From Pseudomonas moraviensis (lineage in GTDB: Bacteria; Pseudomonadota; Gammaproteobacteria; Pseudomonadales; Pseudomonadaceae), in NCBI RefSeq assembly GCF_900105805.1, contig NZ_LT629788.1, forward strand, positions 2,232,001 through 2,296,000: DNA of 64,000 nt, read 5' to 3'. Made by a program: the position numbers and the translations under genes. Below are positions 59,347 to 64,000 of this stretch, in pieces (position 1 is the stretch's first letter; the number at the start of each line of letters is the position of its first letter). The notes beneath the pieces are model-generated. The model was not told the origin of the DNA, made no database searches, and was given only the letters and a program-made list of their open reading frames with translations.

Positions 59347-60093
59347 TCAATTTTTCCGAGCCCAACTCCCAAACATCACATCCCCAACATAGACGCCTGA
59401 AGAGCCTGAACGCTCCTGATCCAGACGCGCCTGCAACGTTTCAATTTCGACCTCTTCTGCACTGGCCACCCCTAACGCAATGATTCGCGGCAAGCACGCT
59501 CGAACGATGGCGCCAAGGCTGTAGGGCGCATCAGGCGTTTGTACCAGGCACTCGGCGCGTACGCTTTCCACGGTCAAGCCTGCCTGGCTGAAAATGCCGT
59601 GCAGGTTAAACCCGATGTGCAAATCCGCTCCTTCGCGAGCAAGCATTTGCTGTAACCAGCGTTGCGCTCTTTCATGCAAAGGGAACGGCTCGACACTGGC
59701 AGGCGCCAGCGTCGTATCGTGTTCCTGGAAGACCATGATTCCGCCGGGGCGCAGACACTTCGACAGTGCTCGGATCGTCGCCACCGCGTCCTGTTGATAC
59801 ATCAGGACGCGCCTGCCGACGATGGCGTCGAAAGTGCCGACAGAGTCTGGCAATTCCTGGAGGTCTGCCTCGAGAAAAGTCAGCGCATGTCCTGCGCTGC
59901 GCTGGCGTGCAATGGCAATCGCAGCGGCGTCGTGATCGACTCCGATGACTTCCCCGTTTTCCACTAGATCACACAGCAGCAAAGAAACATCACCCGAACC
60001 GCAGCCTACGTCGAGGATCCGCATTTCTTTGCCGATGCCCGCGTCGATCAGCAAGCGTGTGGTGAAGTCGAGTCGGTTGAGCGGCATTATCAA
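59347..60093 (-). CDS. class I SAM-dependent methyltransferase
   Basis: 248 residues. Motif I (LDVGCGSGDVSLLL near 28-41), the acidic end of beta-2 (VIGVDHDAAAI near 53-63), FLEADLQELP near 74-83, and a post-motif LRPGGIMVFQEHD near 114-126 give a complete SAM-binding Rossmann fold of the Methyltransf_11/25 type. The acceptor-binding C-terminal part is family-specific, so the substrate is unknown. Followed on the same strand, 40 bp upstream, by a GST gene. Confidence 0.9.
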   Translation of the reverse strand: MIMPLNRLDFTTRLLIDAGIGKEMRILDVGCGSGDVSLLLCDLVENGEVIGVDHDAAAIAIARQRSAGHALTFLEADLQELPDSVGTFDAIVGRRVLMYQQDAVATIRALSKCLRPGGIMVFQEHDTTLAPASVEPFPLHERAQRWLQQMLAREGADLHIGFNLHGIFSQAGLTVESVRAECLVQTPDAPYSLGAIVRACLPRIIALGVASAEEVEIETLQARLDQERSGSSGVYVGDVMFGSWARKN

Positions 60094-60133
60094 ATTCCCT
60101 GAGTTTTGCGAAAAATCATGGCAGGCACGTCAG

Positions 60134-60808
60134 TCATCTGGCACCCAGCAGCGCTTCATCCTTCGCCACCGCACGTTGATAGGCGTCGCGGCTGATCAAC
60201 CTCTCGGCATAGGCGAGAAACGCAGCTCTGGGCGGCAAGGTTTGCAAGCCTAACCCCCAGCCAATGTGCGAGCCAACATAAACGTCTGCAGCGGTGAAGC
60301 GTTCGCCGGCAATAAACGGATGCGCCGATACCGCGCGTTCGAGCTGATCGACCGTGCGCTCATAGCTGCCGTAGCCAAAGAAGAACTCCTGATCCGGCGT
60401 CGGGTTGAAACCGGCGCGGTGGTCGGTGACCGCCTGCTCCAGCGGCCCGGCAGCGAAAAACATCCACCGGAAATAAGCGGCGCGCTCCGCTGCCACCGGG
60501 GCCAGCCCGGCTTCGGGAAATGCCTCCGCGAGGTACGCACAGATGGCGGCAGTTTCTGTTATGGTTTGCCCGTTATGCACCAGGGCCGGGATCTTTCCCA
60601 TCGGGTTCACGTCGCGAAAAAAACTGACGCGCCGATCATCAGCGTCGGCCATCGTTGGCACTGCCAGCGCGGCACCACCCCAACGGTCAGCCTGACTGGT
60701 CGACTGGTAATCCATGACCACCGTCTCATACGCGCAGCCGATTTCTTCGAGCATCCAGCGCACCATACGCCCGCGAGAATTGGGGTTGGTATAGAACGTC
60801 ATTGTCAT
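60134..60808 (-). CDS. glutathione S-transferase family protein
   Basis: 224 residues with AAGGAG 8 bp before ATG 60808. Thioredoxin-like N-domain: FYTNPNSRGRMVRWMLEEIG near 5-24 (catalytic Ser/Asn region), NPMGKIPALVHNGQTITETA near 68-87 with the cis-Pro and the glutathione-binding Glu-Thr. Helical C-domain has the N-cap motif FTAADVYVGSHIG near 167-179. It conjugates or reduces small electrophiles with glutathione in the cytoplasm. Divergent from an AraC gene that may regulate it. Confidence 0.9.
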   Translation of the reverse strand: MTMTFYTNPNSRGRMVRWMLEEIGCAYETVVMDYQSTSQADRWGGAALAVPTMADADDRRVSFFRDVNPMGKIPALVHNGQTITETAAICAYLAEAFPEAGLAPVAAERAAYFRWMFFAAGPLEQAVTDHRAGFNPTPDQEFFFGYGSYERTVDQLERAVSAHPFIAGERFTAADVYVGSHIGWGLGLQTLPPRAAFLAYAERLISRDAYQRAVAKDEALLGAR

Positions 60809-60961
60809 CGTGAGCTCCTTTTGGCTCGGTGTGTTGACGACAATGGTAAGAGCGAAGCGGTATCAGCCTGTGGGCGCCTTGCGCCAGAATACTTGCAGAA
60901 CGCGCCATTGGCGGCGCGTTGCATCACGCATCACCGCTATCCTGCGGTTCGGAGCCTGGAA

Positions 60962-61978
60962 ATGCCGCACCATCACACCAGCACCGAGCGGTGTAAATTG
61001 CCCAGGGTCTTCTGGGAATCGATAGCGCAGCTGGGCCTGAATCCCTCGTCGATTGAGCAACACGCTCAATTGCCCCGCGACCTGCACCTGAACGAATCGA
61101 CCTTTGTCAGCACACAGCAGTTATTCGCTGTCTGGAACGCCATTGAGGTGCTTTCGGCAGACCCCGCTTTTGCGATTAAAATGGTTCGCGACACGCCCAG
61201 TGCGAAGCACAAAATGGCGTTCATCACGGCGTTATATGCGGCTGATTTTCGCGACGGACTTGCGCGGTTGGCGCGCTTGCAGCGTCTGTGCAGTCCCGAC
61301 AAGTTATCCATGGTCGAGCGCCAGGGGAGTGTGTCATTCACGATTCAGTGGCCTTCCGGCACGGGGCCGGCGCCCTGTCTTTCTGTGGAAGCGTGTTTTG
61401 CCTTGGTACTGGAGCTCGGTCGTCGAGGCAGCGGTGAACACATTGCGCCTCTGTCATTACGCTTGAGACGGCCAAAGCCACCGCTGGAAACTCACTCGGA
61501 TTATTTCGCATGTCCCATCCGCTACGGCGCCAGCCATGACGAGATGATCGTAAGCGCCTCTGATCTTGATCGGCCGTTTCTGCAACACAATCCGCAGGTG
61601 CTGCACATGATGAGCCCCGGCCTCGATGCCGCACTACGCGCGATCGAAACGCCGCCAGGCTTCTGTGAGCAGGTCATCGAAATACTGAAACGCGCACTGG
61701 CGAACGGACGGCCCAGTCTGCAACATCTCGCCCGAGAACTGCTGCAGAGCGAGCGCACACTGCAACGCCGCTTGGCATCCGAGGGTACGACCTTCAATGC
61801 ACTGCTCAACGAGGCGAGGCGTCAAGTGGGATTTCAGCTACTGGCTGATACAAGCCTGGAGCTTAAAGAGGTGGCCTATCTTCTCGGTTATGAAGACGTC
61901 AACTCGTACTATCGGGCCTTCCGGCAGCGAGAAAATGTTTCACCCGGTCAGTGGCGACGCTCAGCGACTCACCCATGA
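60962..61978 (+). CDS. AraC family regulator with arabinose-binding-like N-domain
   Basis: 338 residues from ATG 60962 (GGAG upstream). The 570-codon frame from 60266 is antisense to the GST gene and rejected. Residues ~10-200 match the Arabinose_bd-type domain of OruR/ArgR-like AraC proteins (FWESIAQLGLNPSSIEQHAQ). The C-terminal HTH pair is LQHLARELLQSERTLQRRLA and LKEVAYLLGYEDVNSYYRAF, then RQRENVSPGQWR. Divergent from the GST gene and convergent with the TonB receptor gene. Effector unknown. Confidence 0.88.
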   Translation: MPHHHTSTERCKLPRVFWESIAQLGLNPSSIEQHAQLPRDLHLNESTFVSTQQLFAVWNAIEVLSADPAFAIKMVRDTPSAKHKMAFITALYAADFRDGLARLARLQRLCSPDKLSMVERQGSVSFTIQWPSGTGPAPCLSVEACFALVLELGRRGSGEHIAPLSLRLRRPKPPLETHSDYFACPIRYGASHDEMIVSASDLDRPFLQHNPQVLHMMSPGLDAALRAIETPPGFCEQVIEILKRALANGRPSLQHLARELLQSERTLQRRLASEGTTFNALLNEARRQVGFQLLADTSLELKEVAYLLGYEDVNSYYRAFRQRENVSPGQWRRSATHP

Positions 61979-62018
61979 CGCTGGCAGGAAGTGCGCTTCG
62001 GGCCGAAAGCAGATGCCA

Positions 62019-62042
62019 GGTGCCCGCAACAAAGCGGGCACC
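62019..62042. terminator. hairpin between convergent AraC and receptor genes
   Basis: GGTGCCCGC-AACAAA-GCGGGCACC, a perfect 9-bp stem, lies 16 bp beyond the receptor stop and 41 bp beyond the AraC stop. Neither strand has a proper T-run, so it may be a weak or Rho-assisted terminator. Confidence 0.5.
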
Positions 62043-62057
62043 GCATCCTGTACCTGC

Positions 62058-64000
62058 TTACCAGTTGTAACTCACTTTGGCGGTAATCTCGCGACCCGGG
62101 TTGTAGAAGTTCGCTGTGCCGGAACCGACCACATGCTGCTCATCCAGCAGGTTGCTGACGTTCACTGCGAGGTCGGTGCCCTTGGCGATCTTGTAGTTGA
62201 AAGCGGCGTCGAACAGCGTGGTGCCGTCGCTTTTGCCGGAGTTGGCTGCATCGAAGTAATACGAGCCGACGTAGCGTGCACCCAAGCCCACGCTGACATC
62301 AGTGGCGGGCACATCGTAGTAACTCCAGAGCGAAGCGGAATGCTTGGGCGCGGTGGAGAACTCGTTCCCCTTGAGAGAACTGCCGTCGTACAACGAACCG
62401 CGCAGTACCTCGGACTCCATATAGGAATAGCCACCGATCAGGCTGAGGTTTTGCGTCACCTGCGCCTTGGCCTCCAGGTCGAGGCCACGCGCACGCGACT
62501 CGCCCACTGTCTGCTGCTCAATGATGCCGCTCGGCAGCACCACGGCGATGGTGACGTTTTCCTGGGTCAGGTCATACACGGCTGCGGAGAACAGTGCGTC
62601 CATCCCCATCGGCGCATACTTCACGCCCACTTCGTACTGCCTGCCCGTCTGCGGTGTTACGCCAACCTGCGGCGGCGATACCGATTCCACCATGCTCACG
62701 TAGGTGGACACTTCATCGTTGACGATATAGGTCAACGCACCTCGGTAAGAAGTTTCTGAGAAGGTGTCTTTCTCGGTGGATTGCAAGCCTTTGCTGGTCA
62801 GGTCCATCGAGTCGTTGCGCACACCACCGGTGACGATGAACCGCTCGTAGAACGACAGGTTCTGCTGCAGGAATACGGCCTTGGTGGTCGCGTCTCGCTT
62901 GTTCACGGCGTACGGCGTGATCGAGCGTGAAACGCCGGTAAACACGGGATTGGCGATGTCGATCGGGGTCGTCAGGGCGTAGACCGAGCTCTCCTTGGTG
63001 GTCGAATCGAGATACTCCACGCCCACCAGGCTGCTGCTGTCGATGTTCTCGAAACGGGCATCGTATTGCAGCATCAGATTGCCGTTGAACTGGTCGGCAT
63101 CAGTGTCCGTGCCAAACAGGTATCGATCGACAGTAGTACCGACACGGGCGGCGCTGTCGCTGAGGTACACGTAGCCAAAATCATCGGTCAGCTTGCTGTA
63201 ACGCAGATTGCTGCGCAATACGAAGCCGTTGTCGAAGTCATGGGTGACGTTACCGCTGAGGCTGGTGCGCTCGACATCGTGGAAATTGTAGCTGGGCTCA
63301 CCGTAAAACTTGCTGCGGTCGTATTCCTTGTCCAGCGGATAGCCGCCACTGTTGGGCGAGCTTTCGGTTTTCAGGTAGTCGAGGATCACCGTGGCCGACG
63401 TGTAATCGGTCGGTGCCCAGGTGAGACCCCCCATAAACAACTGGTTGTCGTCCTGTGAGTGATCGTACTCGCGGTCGCTGTTCTGGCCTTTGGCCGTAAA
63501 GCGGCCAGCCAGGGTTTTCTCGTCGTTCAGCGCATCCCCCACATCGATGCCTGTCTCGACATGGTCAAACGAACCGTAGGTCACATAGCCCTGGCCAAAT
63601 TTTTCGAAGCGCGGCTGTTTGGTCACGAAGTTCACCGAACCGCCCGGGTCCGCTGGGCCAAACAGCGTGGAGTTGGCGCCACGCAGAATCTCGATGCGCT
63701 CATAGGCGAATGGATCTTCGCGTACGCCACGCATCGAACTCAGGGTCAAGCCGTCACGGTAGGTGGTGGCCTGGAAGCCGCGGATCTGGAAATAGTCGTT
63801 GCGGTCATCCGTCCCGTAGAAATCACTGACCACGCCGGGCGTGTATTGCAGCGCCTCTTCCGTGGTGCTGACGCTGCGCTGTTGCATTTCCTTGTTGGTA
63901 ACGACTGATACCGATGCCGGTGTATTGAGAATGCTGGTCGCCACTTTGCCGCCGACCCAAAGTTCCTTGGCGACCACCGAGTTGGTGTCGTCGTCGGCAC
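62058..64000 (-). CDS. TonB-dependent siderophore receptor (partial, N-terminus beyond window)
   Basis: The frame is open to the right edge: ADDDTNS precedes the GTG at 63977, so that GTG is not the start and the gene continues past 64000. 647 residues are visible. Plug domain: TPASVSVVTNKEMQQRSVST, YFQIRGFQATTYRDGLTLSS, and RIEILRGANSTLFGPADPGG, then SVNFVTK. A 22-strand barrel follows, ending GREITAKVSYNW with a terminal Trp. FpvA/FoxA-like siderophore (ferri-hydroxamate or similar) uptake with TonB energy is expected. It cannot be seen whether a signalling domain precedes the plug. Confidence 0.92.
   Translation of the reverse strand, partial: ADDDTNSVVAKELWVGGKVATSILNTPASVSVVTNKEMQQRSVSTTEEALQYTPGVVSDFYGTDDRNDYFQIRGFQATTYRDGLTLSSMRGVREDPFAYERIEILRGANSTLFGPADPGGSVNFVTKQPRFEKFGQGYVTYGSFDHVETGIDVGDALNDEKTLAGRFTAKGQNSDREYDHSQDDNQLFMGGLTWAPTDYTSATVILDYLKTESSPNSGGYPLDKEYDRSKFYGEPSYNFHDVERTSLSGNVTHDFDNGFVLRSNLRYSKLTDDFGYVYLSDSAARVGTTVDRYLFGTDTDADQFNGNLMLQYDARFENIDSSSLVGVEYLDSTTKESSVYALTTPIDIANPVFTGVSRSITPYAVNKRDATTKAVFLQQNLSFYERFIVTGGVRNDSMDLTSKGLQSTEKDTFSETSYRGALTYIVNDEVSTYVSMVESVSPPQVGVTPQTGRQYEVGVKYAPMGMDALFSAAVYDLTQENVTIAVVLPSGIIEQQTVGESRARGLDLEAKAQVTQNLSLIGGYSYMESEVLRGSLYDGSSLKGNEFSTAPKHSASLWSYYDVPATDVSVGLGARYVGSYYFDAANSGKSDGTTLFDAAFNYKIAKGTDLAVNVSNLLDEQHVVGSGTANFYNPGREITAKVSYNW

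Noticed and set aside
60266..60961. N-terminal extension of the AraC gene at 60962
   Set aside because: It is antisense to the GST gene and reads as Arg/His-rich shadow sequence. The ATG at 60962 has a proper RBS and gives the normal family length.
63977..63979. GTG as start of the TonB receptor
   Set aside because: The frame continues upstream to the window edge with plausible residues, and a receptor needs a signal peptide that is not present after this GTG. The gene is partial.

Overview
The window looks like chromosomal DNA of a Pseudomonas of the P. fluorescens complex. The signs are high GC content, REP elements of the GTAGGAGTGAGCCTGCTCGC type, a LapF/BapA-like giant adhesin with its own type I secretion system, a DUF6124-type small protein with a structured leader, and many LysR/TetR/AraC regulators, each beside a small operon. 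I see no rRNA, tRNA, CRISPR array, integrase or insertion sequence. This assignment is by eye, without database searches.

Layout. 1-7.7 kb holds regulator/target pairs. These are a drug-efflux type MFS with a divergent TetR, a NepI-like MFS with a divergent AraC, and a three-gene operon (alpha/beta hydrolase, cyclophilin-like, carboxymuconolactone decarboxylase family) with a divergent LysR and a clear dyad operator between them. 7.7-8.8 kb is a striking tandem array of eight 134-bp units, each a REP-pair hairpin (REPIN) plus spacer. 8.8-9.5 kb has two small hypothetical genes. 9.5-15.7 kb is a catabolic-looking cluster: a GcvA-like LysR facing SDR, MFS permease, split transketolase (two subunits) and an HSL-type esterase.

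16.1-32.7 kb is the centrepiece. A 3,907-residue adhesin carries 36 tandem Ig-like repeats of about 85 residues, a short RTX-like segment and a C-terminal secretion region. It is followed by the outer-membrane (TolC-like), ABC and HlyD-type genes of its type I exporter, in an arrangement like lapF-lapHIJ of P. putida. A lipoprotein serine protease lies tail-to-tail against the operon.

33-44.6 kb holds an SDR/LysR pair, a saccharopine-dehydrogenase-like enzyme, a lysine-rich low-complexity protein, a lipoprotein, a two-gene RND efflux operon with TetR regulator, a decayed FadL-like outer-membrane gene between them, and an APC permease. 44.6-48.2 kb has a P4-immunity-like structured leader in front of a DUF6124-type gene, a small secreted HCH protein, and a nickel-type metal-resistance regulon (NreB-like MFS, InrS/RcnR-type repressor, His-rich small protein) tied together by two nearly identical G/C-tract operators.

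48.4-64 kb is mixed accessory and housekeeping DNA: LysR + RidA, solo AraC, beta-lactamase-fold protein, LysR/SDR, nucleotide-exchange-type MFS, bestrophin, left-handed beta-helix acyltransferase-like protein, lipoprotein, Sel1-repeat protein, methyltransferase, GST, AraC, and a TonB-dependent siderophore receptor cut by the window edge.
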